28,233 bases of DNA, taken from the NCBI GenBank assembly GCA_964522665.1, contig CAZFVY010000098.1, positions 1-28,233 of the forward strand. The letters are read 5' to 3'. The notes under the pieces are model-generated. The model was not told the origin of the DNA. It searched no databases and saw only the letters and a list, made by a program, of their open reading frames with translations. Shown piece after piece: positions 6,508-13,524 of this stretch. Numbering within the stretch: position 1 is the first letter of the stretch; each line of letters opens with the position of its first letter. This DNA comes from CAZFVY01 sp964522665. Lineage in GTDB: Bacteria > Verrucomicrobiota > Verrucomicrobiia > Limisphaerales > CAZFVY01. A program made the position numbers and the translations under genes.

Positions 6508-9081
6508 TCATAGTTTCTGGGGAACCTTTTCGGTCGTATTGCATTCGATGGTGTCGCCCGGCTGGAAGTCGTTGAAACCATCGAGGCGGATGCCGCACTC
6601 CATGCCGGAGCGCACTTCGTTGACTTCGTCCTGAAAGCGTCGCAGGGAGAGCGCGACGCCTTCGTAGATCAGGCCCTTGCGGCGCATGACGCGCATCTTG
6701 CCTTTGACCAGGCGGCCAGTGGTGACCACGCAGCCGGCGACGTTCCCGCCCTTGGAAAGATTGAAGATCTTCCGCACTTCCGCGGAGCCAATGACGACTT
6801 CCCGGATCAGCGGTTCGAGCAGGCCCGCCATGGCTTCCTTCACTTGGTCGATCAATTCGTAAATGATCGCGTAGAGCTTGATCTGCACCCCTTCGCGCTT
6901 GGCGACGTCCGAGACGCCGTTGTCGATGCGGGTGTGGAAGCCCAGGATGATCGCTTTGGAAGCGGACGCAAGCAGCACGTCGGATTCGGTAATCGTCCCG
7001 ACGGCGCTGTGAATGATTTCGAGGGAGACCTTGGAGGCGTCAATTTTTTTCAACGCCTCGACGATCGCTTCGATGGAGCCTTGCGTGTCAGCCTTGACCA
7101 CCGCTTTAAGCACCTTGGCGCTATCGGCGGCCAAGGTATCGAATAGGTTCTCCAGCGTGATCTTTGGCCGGCGCTCGTTGTCTTGAACGCGCATGGCTTC
7201 CCCGCGTTGTTCAGCTTCGATGCGGGCGTTTTTATCACTCTCGACCGCGCTGAACTCGATCCCGGCTTCTGGTACGCCGTTGAGGCCAAGGAGCTTGACC
7301 GCGACGGACGGCCCGGCTTCCTTCTGCCGTTTGCCTTCCTCGTTGATGAGCGCGCGAACCTTGCCCCAGAATTGGCCGCAAAGCACGGTGTCGCCGACGC
7401 GCAGAGTTCCTTTGCGGACGAGCACGGTGGCGGTAGGCCCGCCTTGTTCGAGGCCGGATTCGATCACGTTGCCCTTGGCTCGGCGGTTCGGATTCGCCTT
7501 CAATTCGAGGATTTCCGCCTGCAACAGGATCATTTCAAGCAGTTTGTCCACGCCCTTCTTGGTCAGCGCGGAGACATCCACAAAGATCGTATTGCCGCCC
7601 CACTCTTCGCAGACCAGGCCTCTCTCTTGCAGTTGCTGGCGTACCCGCATCGGATTGGCGTTCGGATGGTCGCATTTATTGACCGCGACGATAATCGGCA
7701 CCTTCGCGGCCTGGGCGTGGCTGAGCGCCTCGAGGGTTTGCGGCATGACGCCGTCGTTGGCGGCGACCACCAAAACCACGATGTCCGTGACATTGGCTCC
7801 GCGGGCGCGCATCGAACTGAAGGCGGCGTGACCGGGGGTGTCGAGAAACGTGATTTGTTGTAAATCCTTCGGCCGTTCCGGGTGGGGGAAAGTGATGGTG
7901 TAGGCGCCGATATGCTGGGTGATGCCACCGGCTTCTCCGGCCGCGACATTCGATTTGCGAATGACATCAAGCAGGGTCGTCTTGCCGTGATCGACGTGAC
8001 CCATGATCGTGACCACGGGCGCGCGCGCGACCATGTCCTCAAGCTTGTCATCGACGTCGAGCTGAACTTTCTTAACGGGAGCGTGAACCACGCCCCCGCC
8101 ACGTTCTCGTTTCTCAACTTCGAACCGGTAGCCGTACTTGGCGCAGAGGCGTTGGGCGATCCCTTCCTCAATGGCTTGATTGACATTGGCGAAAACGTTC
8201 AACTCCATCAGGTCGGCGATCAGCTGAAACGGCTTCCGCTTGAGCTGTTCGGCGAGGTCACGCACGACGATCGGCGGCTTGATGGTAATCAATATACCGG
8301 TCAGCGGCGGGACGAATTTAGGCTCGGAGGGCGCCGCGGGCTTCGACGCGGATTGGCCTGACGAGCCGCCTTGGCGGTTGTCCGATCCCTCCGGCTGGCG
8401 GACGCCCGGCGAAACGCCGCGGACATCCCGGCGATCGGTTCGACCGCGAGTCTGGTCGGGGCGTCCCGGCGCGGGGGCGGGCGGGCGTTGGCCGCCTGAC
8501 CGGTCGCTGGACCGTGGGCCGGGGCGGCCCGGCAAAACAATAAAACCGACCTTGTCGCCAACCCGCGGCACGGGTGGAACCACGGGCGCCGGCGGAGGTG
8601 GCGGCGGCGGTGGGGTCGTCGGCGCGACCGGAACCGAGGGCGGCACGACGGGTGGCGCAACCTCGGCGACGCCGGGGGGCGTGGCCACAAGAGTTTCCGC
8701 GGCAACCGGCGCCGGCGTCGCGGCGACCGGTTCGCTTGGCGCCGCTGGCTCCTCGGAAGGCGCCGGTTCGGCAGGCTCAGCCTCAGGGGTTTCGACGGCG
8801 TCCTCGACCACAGGTTCCGGGGCAGGCTCGGGTTCCGGCTCCGGCGGTGGCTCTGGCGGGGCGCTGACGATAACGATCGGCTCGGGTGGCGGGGGTGGCA
8901 GCGGTTCTACGACGGGCGCGGGGCGCTGCCCGAACTGCTGTTCGAGAAACTCGGCGGTGATTTTATCGAGCGAACTAGACGGAACCTTCGCGGCGGCGAT
9001 GCCCAATTCCTTGGCCTTGACAAGGACCTCCTTGCTTTCGATTCCAAGCTTTTTTGCAATGTCGTAAATACGAACGGGCAT
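6508..9081 (-). CDS. infB: Translation initiation factor IF-2
   Basis: IF-2 is the GTPase that brings initiator fMet-tRNA to the 30S subunit and promotes subunit joining. The 857-residue protein starts with one IF2_N domain (MPVRIYDIAKKLGIESKEVL, residues 1-50). A long low-complexity linker rich in Pro, Ala, Val and Glu (about residues 55-250) follows, including runs of prolines, then a second conserved N-terminal-type segment (PFQLIADLMELNVFANVNQAIEEGIA). The G domain has G1 GHVDHGKT (361-368), G3 DTPGHAAF (from 414) and G4 NKCDHPN. Domains II to IV end with MECGIRLDGFNDFQPGDTIE, typical of the fMet-tRNA-binding C2 domain. It lies 96 nt downstream of nusA, with GGAG 10 nt before the ATG. Confidence 0.97.
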   Translation of the reverse strand: MPVRIYDIAKKLGIESKEVLVKAKELGIAAAKVPSSSLDKITAEFLEQQFGQRPAPVVEPLPPPPPEPIVIVSAPPEPPPEPEPEPAPEPVVEDAVETPEAEPAEPAPSEEPAAPSEPVAATPAPVAAETLVATPPGVAEVAPPVVPPSVPVAPTTPPPPPPPPAPVVPPVPRVGDKVGFIVLPGRPGPRSSDRSGGQRPPAPAPGRPDQTRGRTDRRDVRGVSPGVRQPEGSDNRQGGSSGQSASKPAAPSEPKFVPPLTGILITIKPPIVVRDLAEQLKRKPFQLIADLMELNVFANVNQAIEEGIAQRLCAKYGYRFEVEKRERGGGVVHAPVKKVQLDVDDKLEDMVARAPVVTIMGHVDHGKTTLLDVIRKSNVAAGEAGGITQHIGAYTITFPHPERPKDLQQITFLDTPGHAAFSSMRARGANVTDIVVLVVAANDGVMPQTLEALSHAQAAKVPIIVAVNKCDHPNANPMRVRQQLQERGLVCEEWGGNTIFVDVSALTKKGVDKLLEMILLQAEILELKANPNRRAKGNVIESGLEQGGPTATVLVRKGTLRVGDTVLCGQFWGKVRALINEEGKRQKEAGPSVAVKLLGLNGVPEAGIEFSAVESDKNARIEAEQRGEAMRVQDNERRPKITLENLFDTLAADSAKVLKAVVKADTQGSIEAIVEALKKIDASKVSLEIIHSAVGTITESDVLLASASKAIILGFHTRIDNGVSDVAKREGVQIKLYAIIYELIDQVKEAMAGLLEPLIREVVIGSAEVRKIFNLSKGGNVAGCVVTTGRLVKGKMRVMRRKGLIYEGVALSLRRFQDEVNEVRSGMECGIRLDGFNDFQPGDTIECNTTEKVPQKL

Positions 9082-9177
9082 AGTATCTTTCTCCGCACCA
9101 GACTGGCCGCCAAGGCTTCATGCGCTCAAGGGCGTTCGGCAATCAACGGTTCGCATAGCGCTCACCCGGTTGATAGT

Positions 9178-10440
9178 TCACTGAGTTTCACCCTTGCGGC
9201 GCGAGGCCTCCGCTCGCACGGCTTCCATGATCGCTTCGGCGCGTTCCGCGATCTGTGGTATCTGCGCCAAATCGCTCGCGTCGGCCTGCAGCAAATCTTC
9301 CAAACTGAGCAGACCGGCATGCACCAGCACGCTGGCGTCCGCTTCGCTAATTCCCGGGATCGCGGCGACCGCGTGCACCGCCTGCGCGACTTTCTCCTCA
9401 AATCCCATCGTCAGGACCGCTTCGGGCACGATATCGACCTGCCACCCGGTTAACTTCGAGGTCAAACGGGCATTCTGACCCCGCTTGCCGATCGCAAGCG
9501 AGAGTTGGTCCTCGCTCACCACGATCTTGACCCGGCGCAACGCCTCATTCACTTCGAACGTCTTGAGCTTGGCCGGGGCCAAGGCGTTCGTCATGAATAT
9601 CTTGACGTTCGAGTCCCACTTTATGATGTCCACCTTCTCATTGTAGAGCTCGCGGACGATATTCTTGACGCGCTGGCCGCGGAGGCCGACGCACGCGCCC
9701 ACGGGATCAACTTTGTCGTCGCGTGAATAGACGGCTAACTTCGTCCGAAATCCCGGTTCACGGGCGATGCCCTTGATCTCAATGGTACCGTCGTTGATTT
9801 CCGAGACTTCGAGTTGGAAAAGTTTGACCACGAATTGGGGATCCGCCCGGGATAGGATGATCTCTGGACCGCGTACGCCGTTTTCGACTGCTTTGACGAA
9901 ACAACGAATCCGTTCGCCGATCTGATATTCCTCGGTCGGAACCCGCTCGCGGTTGGGCAGGAGGGCTTCGTATTTTCCCAAGTCAATGGTTACGTCAGAC
10001 CGATCAAACCGCCGGACGGTGCCGCTCACGATATCACCCGCGCGGTCCTTGAATTCCGAATAAATCAACTGCTTCTCCGCGCGGCGAATGTGCTGCATCA
10101 ACGCCTGTTTGGCGTTTTGCGAGGCGATCCGCCCAAAATCGGTCGGCGTTACCTCGACTTCGAGTTCTTCGCCTACCTGCGCGTCCGGTTTGATCCGGCG
10201 GGCGTCGAAGACCGAGATTTGGTCGTGTTTGGAGAGGACTTTTTCCGCGACGATAAGTTTCGCGAAGGCCTTGATATCGCCGGATTTGAGGTCGATGGAG
10301 CAGCGCAGTTCCCGGGCCGGGCCGACGGTTTTTTTCGCCGCGGACACCAGCGCCTCCTCGACAGCCGCGACCAAGACATCCTTGTTGATGCCTTTTTCAC
10401 GTTCCCAAAACTCTAAAACTGCCAAGAATTCCGCGTTCAT
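9178..10440 (-). CDS. nusA: Transcription termination/antitermination factor NusA
   Basis: NusA binds RNA polymerase and RNA, affecting pausing, intrinsic termination and antitermination. The 420-residue protein shows, in order: the N-terminal polymerase-binding domain (residues 1-130), an S1 domain (from GDIVSGTVRRFDRSDVTIDLG to EIILSRADP, about 134-200), KH1 (AREPGFRTKLAVYSRDDKVDPVGACVG, with GLRGQRVKNIVREL), KH2 (QLSLAIGKRGQNARLTSKLTGW) and one C-terminal helix-hairpin-helix-like module (AAIPGISEADASVLVHAGLLSLEDLLQ). It is intermediate between the short Gram-positive form and the 495-residue E. coli form with two acidic repeats. As first gene of the operon it follows a leader with a terminator hairpin, suggesting regulation by premature termination. 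rimP, often upstream of nusA, is not here. Confidence 0.96.
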   Translation of the reverse strand: MNAEFLAVLEFWEREKGINKDVLVAAVEEALVSAAKKTVGPARELRCSIDLKSGDIKAFAKLIVAEKVLSKHDQISVFDARRIKPDAQVGEELEVEVTPTDFGRIASQNAKQALMQHIRRAEKQLIYSEFKDRAGDIVSGTVRRFDRSDVTIDLGKYEALLPNRERVPTEEYQIGERIRCFVKAVENGVRGPEIILSRADPQFVVKLFQLEVSEINDGTIEIKGIAREPGFRTKLAVYSRDDKVDPVGACVGLRGQRVKNIVRELYNEKVDIIKWDSNVKIFMTNALAPAKLKTFEVNEALRRVKIVVSEDQLSLAIGKRGQNARLTSKLTGWQVDIVPEAVLTMGFEEKVAQAVHAVAAIPGISEADASVLVHAGLLSLEDLLQADASDLAQIPQIAERAEAIMEAVRAEASRRKGETQ

Positions 10441-10469
10441 AAGCTCGTTCGCCCTCCCACGAGGGGAAT

Positions 10470-10498
10470 AAAAAAGTCGGCAGAAAAATCTCCGACTT
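10470..10498 (-). terminator. Intrinsic terminator in the nusA leader (possible attenuator)
   Basis: On the minus strand AAGTCGG-AGA-TTTT-TCT-G-CCGACTT forms a 10-bp stem with one bulged base and a tetraloop, followed by TTTTATT (a run of six T counting the stem end). It lies about 30 nt before the nusA ATG and after the predicted start of transcription. No minus-strand gene lies upstream that it could end, since the upstream gene reads the other way. It is therefore placed to stop nusA-operon transcripts early. Confidence 0.75.
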
Positions 10499-10503
10499 AG
10501 GCG

Positions 10504-10519
10504 TGCTGGCTATCCAGCA
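10504..10519 (-). promoter_or_regulatory. Leader hairpin before the nusA terminator
   Basis: TGCTGG and CCAGCA form a 6-bp stem with a 4-nt loop just 5 nt ahead of the terminator stem on the nusA transcript. Its position could affect polymerase pausing or folding of the terminator (inference). Confidence 0.45.
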
Positions 10520-10540
10520 GATAAAACCAATTAATGGTTA

Positions 10541-10569
10541 ACGATAATCATCGTGGAGGGCCTCGTCAA
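10541..10569 (-). promoter_or_regulatory. Candidate sigma70 promoter of the nusA operon
   Basis: Minus strand: TTGACG (-35, complement of 10564-10569), a 17-nt spacer, then TATCGT (-10, complement of 10541-10546). This gives a start near 10534 and a leader of about 94 nt holding both hairpins. The -10 box matches consensus at only 4 of 6 positions. An AACCA/TGGTT inverted repeat (about 10525-10540) overlaps the predicted start. Confidence 0.45.
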
Positions 10570-10617
10570 GCTTCAATTCCTTTTGCAATTTGGGAGGCTT
10601 TGTTCAATCCTTGGTCC

Positions 10618-10992
10618 GTGACGAAACCGCTCGCGCTGATCTATTACGAGAATCTTTTGCCCGGTACTCAGTTGGCCAATCGTTTGCAGGATTTGGGCTA
10701 CCGGGTGCATACGGTCTTGGAGGTGGAGCGATTGGTCGGTGAGGCGGAAAAGGAGAAGCCGCTCGTGGCGGTCATTGAATTGGCCGCCCGACACACGCAA
10801 ATCTGCGAGGTTATCACTCTCCTGAAACAGAATGAGGCGACCGGGCACGTGCCGATCCTCGCCTTTACCGCGTTGAAAAGTGACCGCCTGGTTCCCGCGG
10901 CGCGGTCGGCCGGGGCCTCACTCGTCGCCAGCGATGCCGCCATGCTTTCACAACTGCCGCAGTTGTTGGAGCAGATACTCGAATTGGACTGA
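10618..10992 (+). CDS. Degenerate response-regulator receiver (CheY-like) protein
   Basis: A 124-residue protein from the GTG at 10618 (VTKPLALIYYENLLPGTQLA). It follows the CheY alternation: strand ALIYYEN, helix LANRLQDLGY, VHTVLEVERL, strand PLVAVIELAA, ICEVITLLKQNEAT, strand VPILAFTAL, then ALVASDAAMLSQLPQLLEQIL. Key residues are missing: the acidic pair after strand 1 is replaced by YEN, the phospho-acceptor Asp after strand 3 is Glu (VIEL), and the conserved Lys after strand 5 is absent; the Thr after strand 4 remains. It therefore probably does not take part in normal phosphotransfer. It ends 3 nt before chdC, indicating an operon. The start is unsure: an in-frame ATG at 10534 exists but overlaps the nusA promoter region, and neither has a well-spaced Shine-Dalgarno. 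Confidence 0.7.
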   Translation: MTKPLALIYYENLLPGTQLANRLQDLGYRVHTVLEVERLVGEAEKEKPLVAVIELAARHTQICEVITLLKQNEATGHVPILAFTALKSDRLVPAARSAGASLVASDAAMLSQLPQLLEQILELD

Positions 10993-10995
10993 ATC

Positions 10996-11811
10996 ATGAA
11001 GTTACCCTCCGTTAAGTTGAGCAAAGGCCTGCACGTTTTCCATCTATTCTATCGGGTGGATCGACGGCGCTGGTCGCAGCTCGCGCCGGAAGTCTCCGGG
11101 CGCGCGCGGAGTGAGCTGGAAGCCCTCGCGGCGGCCAACGCTTCGGCTTCGCACCCGCGCCTGAATTGTTACGCGAACGTGGGCGGCAAGGCGGACCTTG
11201 GGTTTATGCTATTCGCCGCGGAGTTGGGGGACCTGTGTCAGTTGCACCGCGATTTGGAAGCGAGCTTTCCGCCGGGCGCATTGGTGCCCGTGTACCAATA
11301 CCTGAGCGTCACGGAATTGCCGGAGTACGTCACCACCGAGGACGACATCCGGCAGACCTTGATCCAGCAGGAGAAGCTTGACCCGGCCAGCGAAGCCTTT
11401 ACGCAACGTTTTGCGGAACTGCGCCAGCGTCAACTGCAATACGAACAATATCGCCTCTATCCGGAACTGCCGGATTGGGAATTGATGGGGTTCTACCCGA
11501 TGTCCAAGCGCCGGCAAGGGACGGATAACTGGTACTCGCTCGACTTCGCGGCCCGCAAACAATTAATGGCCGGACATGCTCGGGTCGGGCGCAAATTCGC
11601 CGGGCGGATTTCCCAATTGATCACCGGTTCAACCGGGCTTGACGATTGGGAGTGGGGCGTCACCTTGATGGCCCACCAACTCGACGCGTTGAAGGACATC
11701 GTTTACGAAATGCGCTTTGATGAGGTCAGCGCCCGGTACGGCGAGTTTGGGCCGTTTTTCATCAATTTGCGATTGTCGCCGGCCCAGCTTTGGCCGCACC
11801 TGCGGCTTTGA
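10996..11811 (+). CDS. chdC: Coproheme decarboxylase (HemQ/ChdC), chlorite dismutase family
   Basis: ChdC turns coproheme III into haem b with hydrogen peroxide, the last step of the coproporphyrin-dependent haem pathway. The 271-residue protein has the highly conserved C-terminal block: FYPMSKRR, DNWYSLDFAARKQLMAGHARVGRKF and LDDWEWGVTL, ending MRFDEVSARYGEFGPFF. Tyr180 (NWYSL) fits the catalytic tyrosine and His194 (AGHARVG) the proximal haem ligand. The N-terminal half is the usual second ferredoxin-like lobe (LNCYANVGGKADLGFMLFA). Length is normal. It is translationally close to the preceding receiver-like gene, and hemW lies downstream, so haem supply is a local theme. Confidence 0.93.
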   Translation: MKLPSVKLSKGLHVFHLFYRVDRRRWSQLAPEVSGRARSELEALAAANASASHPRLNCYANVGGKADLGFMLFAAELGDLCQLHRDLEASFPPGALVPVYQYLSVTELPEYVTTEDDIRQTLIQQEKLDPASEAFTQRFAELRQRQLQYEQYRLYPELPDWELMGFYPMSKRRQGTDNWYSLDFAARKQLMAGHARVGRKFAGRISQLITGSTGLDDWEWGVTLMAHQLDALKDIVYEMRFDEVSARYGEFGPFFINLRLSPAQLWPHLRL

Positions 11812-11839
11812 GCCTCGGCGCCGCGGGCGCCGTCCCGGC

Positions 11840-12076
11840 TCAGAGTCCGATCATCTTGGCCGAGAAGAACATGATGTGGCCGCAGCGGCTGCACCCGATC
11901 GGAAGGACGGGAATACTGCTCGGCGCCAGCGTCGAGCTTTGCCAGCCTTGCGGCTGCATCACGACGACGGCGCCGCATTCCCAATTCGTGAATCCGCAGC
12001 AACTGCAGTTTTTGCGGATGCCCTTACTGGCCATCCATTGGTTAACCTTGTTCAATTGATCCGGGCTTAGTGGCAT
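11840..12076 (-). CDS. Small zinc-ribbon protein
   Basis: A 78-residue protein from ATG at 12076, chosen because AAGG lies close upstream (GAAGGATTT-ATG) and the family normally begins with a helix like LSPDQLNKVNQWMASKG. Two CxxC pairs (NCSCCGFTNWE and GCSRCGHIMFFSA) make a treble/zinc-ribbon fold, with a hydrophobic stretch (SSIPVLPIGCSRCG) between strands. Small proteins with this helix, CxxCG..NW, then 'PV.P..C..CG...FF' pattern are widespread and uncharacterised. In-frame ATGs at 12157 and 12178 would lengthen it, but the latter overlaps the hemW start. It converges on chdC with a 28-nt gap. Confidence 0.8.
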   Translation of the reverse strand: MPLSPDQLNKVNQWMASKGIRKNCSCCGFTNWECGAVVVMQPQGWQSSTLAPSSIPVLPIGCSRCGHIMFFSAKMIGL

Positions 12077-12176
12077 AAATCCTTCGTTTTTCGCTGGTCG
12101 ATCGGGCCGGCTCGGCCCGGTTTTCGCTTCACTTTTGGTTCCTTGTAGCGTAGCCATTTGGCTAATGTCGAGTAAC

Positions 12177-13382
12177 ATGATCGCTCCCTTGCCGGATCCG
12201 CCCGCGGCGGTGTCCGTCGCGGACGAAGCCAGCCTTTACGTCCATGTCCCGTTCTGCGCCCGCAAGTGCGAGTATTGCGCGTTCTATTCGGAAGCCAGCG
12301 ACGGCGCCATTATCAAACGATACGTCGCGGCTTTGATACGGGAGCTGGAATTGGCCACGCCAGGCGCCAAACCGCCGACCATCTTCTTTGGTGGCGGCAC
12401 TCCGTCGCTCTTGTCGCTGAGCCAATGGGAAGCGATCCTGGAGGCGATGTCGCGGCTCGGGTTGACTGCCGCCGCCGAATGGACGGTGGAATGCAACCCG
12501 GCCACCGTCTCGGCGGATAAAGCCCGGCTTCTGCGCGCCAGCGGAGTCAACCGGATCTCGATGGGGGTGCAATCCCTCGACGAAACGCTCTTGGACCGCC
12601 TCGGTCGCGTCCATAGCCGGGAGATGGTGTTCAAGTCATTCGACATATTGAGGGCGGCGGGTTTCGATAATGTTAACCTTGATTTTATGTTCGCGATCCC
12701 CGGGCAGACGCTGGCCACGTGGCAGGCGACGCTCGCCGAGGCGGTGGCGATGGGGAGCGAGCATCTTTCGTGCTACGAAGTTATCTACGAAGAGGACACC
12801 CCGCTTTACCAACAATTGCAGGCGGGTGAATTTGCGGTGGACGAGGATTTGGCCTGCGCGATGTACGAGGAAGTGGTGGGCGCCGCCGAGCGCGCCGGCT
12901 TTCGGCAGTATGAAATCGCTAATTTTGCCCGGGACGACTCGGGCGGAGCAGGGGAGGTACCGACCCGGGCCTGCCGCCACAACCTCAACTACTGGAGGGG
13001 TGGCTCCTGGTACGGTCTGGGTCCCAGCGCGACCGAGCAACGAGACGGAGTTCGCGCGCGCAATTGGGCCAACACCGCGCTGTATTGCTCGCGGTTGGAA
13101 CGCGGGGAGCGCGCGATTGAGTCGCGCGAGCGCCTCGCGCCGCTCGCCCGCGCCGGCGAAATCGCGGCATTCGGCCTGCGCATGAATGCCGGGTGGCCGT
13201 TCGCCGCTTTCCAACGGCGGACCGGCTACGATCTGCGTCGGGAATGGTCGGCGGAAATGGACCACCTGGCCGCCCAGGGGTGGGGCGTACGGGAGAGCGA
13301 TCGTTTCCGTCTGACGAGCGCCGGCCTGCGATATGCGGACTATGCCGCAGAACAATTCCTCCGCCCGGGATCGCCGGACTAA
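12177..13382 (+). CDS. hemW: Radical SAM family haem chaperone HemW
   Basis: HemW binds haem and an iron-sulfur cluster and inserts haem into acceptor proteins such as respiratory cytochromes. From ATG 12177 it has 401 residues. The radical SAM cluster motif is YVHVPFCARKCEYCAFY with Cys27, Cys31 and Cys34 (CX3CX2C). FFGGGTPSLL follows, then TVECNPATV, GVNRISMGVQSLDETLLDRLGRVHS and FDNVNLDFMFAIPGQT, all typical. The C-terminal HemN-like region contains the YEIANFARDD...ACRHNLNYWRGGSWYGLGPSA block. HemW lacks the true HemN signature and is not a coproporphyrinogen oxidase (family knowledge). ATGs at 12165 and 12135 are in frame; 12177 was chosen because the upstream codons add no conserved residues. 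Confidence 0.93.
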   Translation: MIAPLPDPPAAVSVADEASLYVHVPFCARKCEYCAFYSEASDGAIIKRYVAALIRELELATPGAKPPTIFFGGGTPSLLSLSQWEAILEAMSRLGLTAAAEWTVECNPATVSADKARLLRASGVNRISMGVQSLDETLLDRLGRVHSREMVFKSFDILRAAGFDNVNLDFMFAIPGQTLATWQATLAEAVAMGSEHLSCYEVIYEEDTPLYQQLQAGEFAVDEDLACAMYEEVVGAAERAGFRQYEIANFARDDSGGAGEVPTRACRHNLNYWRGGSWYGLGPSATEQRDGVRARNWANTALYCSRLERGERAIESRERLAPLARAGEIAAFGLRMNAGWPFAAFQRRTGYDLRREWSAEMDHLAAQGWGVRESDRFRLTSAGLRYADYAAEQFLRPGSPD

Positions 13383-13524
13383 GGACTGGAGATTGATCTT
13401 GCGGGTCGGGTCGCGGCTTGCCTAGCATCTCAGAATTGAAACCCGTCGATTCCGCGGAGTGGTCCACCGCGGACGCTGATGGCTCCGCCCGACGGTTCCC
13501 CCGGGGTCGATATGAATGGAATGA

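Noticed and set aside
8240..9067. 275-codon plus-strand frame rich in Gly/Ser/Thr
   Set aside because: It is the complement of the Pro/Ala-rich linker of infB; high GC removes stop codons on the other strand.
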